A stretch of DNA of 62,903 bases from Streptomyces sp. ISL-10 (lineage in GTDB: Bacteria; Actinomycetota; Actinomycetes; Streptomycetales; Streptomycetaceae). Below the pieces are notes generated by a model that worked only from the letters and a program-made list of their open reading frames with translations, was not told where the DNA came from and made no database searches. Where the stretch lies: positions 1 through 62,903 of the forward strand of contig NZ_JAGGOJ010000037.1 in the NCBI RefSeq assembly GCF_018614575.1, in the 5' to 3' direction. Below are positions 62,838 through 62,903 of this stretch, one piece after another. A program made the translations under genes and the position numbers. Position 1 is the stretch's first letter. Every line of letters starts with the position of its first letter.

Positions 62838-62903
62838 TCACGCGGCCTGGAGGGCCGGCGTGGTCATGACGGTCTCGAATTAGATGGGGGTCAGCCGGCC
62901 GAG
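62838..62903 (-). mobile_element. 3' end of an IS3-family transposase gene with an in-frame stop
   Basis: The leftward frame entering from the window edge reads LGRLTPI, stop, FETVMTTPALQAA, stop. The sequence LTPIEFET..TTPA at the C-terminus is typical of IS3-type OrfB transposases in Streptomyces. Here the Glu codon (GAA) appears as TAA at 62880-62882. The protein would lose its last 14 residues. The rest of the gene lies outside the window. Confidence 0.65.

Overview
The window is chromosomal DNA of a Streptomyces, or a very close relative. The evidence is very high G+C with strong G/C at third codon positions, frequent GTG starts, long Pro/Gly/Arg-rich segments (most extreme in IF-2), actinobacterial families (DUF4439, DUF574-type methyltransferase, DUF4081-GNAT) and a gene order that I recall as conserved in Streptomyces core chromosomes. 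No database search was possible; every assignment is by motif and context.

Region 1 (1-25 kb) is core housekeeping. Reading right to left, an information-processing cluster runs rimP, nusA, ylxR, infB, ylxP, rbfA, truB, then a large trypsin-like/STAND-type ATPase, then ribF, with a degenerate repeat tract beyond it. Divergent from rimP is a short rightward unit of two DUF4439 ferritin-like proteins and a kinase-fold protein that lacks its catalytic residues. It converges on proS. Two GNAT acetyltransferases and the isoprenoid/protease unit dxr-M50 protease-ispG follow, then a lipoprotein and a long acyl-CoA dehydrogenase.

Region 2 (25-53 kb) is dominated by amine and GABA catabolism. It holds a GabD-like aldehyde dehydrogenase, a PucR-type regulator, gabT, a six-gene operon (aldehyde dehydrogenase, polyamine-type substrate-binding lipoprotein, ATPase, two permeases, PuuB/DAO-like oxidase) and, further right, a second PatD-type aldehyde dehydrogenase divergent from an Lrp/AsnC regulator and a putrescine-type aminotransferase. 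Together these could import a polyamine, oxidise or transaminate it to an aldehyde, oxidise that to GABA, and feed GABA via GabT/GabD into succinate. Interleaved are a collagen-like secreted protein, a DMT exporter, a TraG/VirD4-like membrane ATPase, a PAP2 phosphatase, a NADAR protein, a probable aminodeoxyfutalosine deaminase (menaquinone), a GDPD/methyltransferase pair and small membrane proteins. Several small spans look like gene remnants.

Region 3 (53-61.7 kb) carries an ABC ATPase/permease pair with a degenerate ATPase, a LOG-like protein, a thiamine transporter thiBPQ under a clear TPP riboswitch, and rlmN. From about 61.8 kb no housekeeping gene is seen, base composition is visibly less G+C-rich, inverted repeats are frequent, and the window ends inside the 3' end of an IS3-type transposase that carries an in-frame stop. 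I read this as the start of an accessory island.
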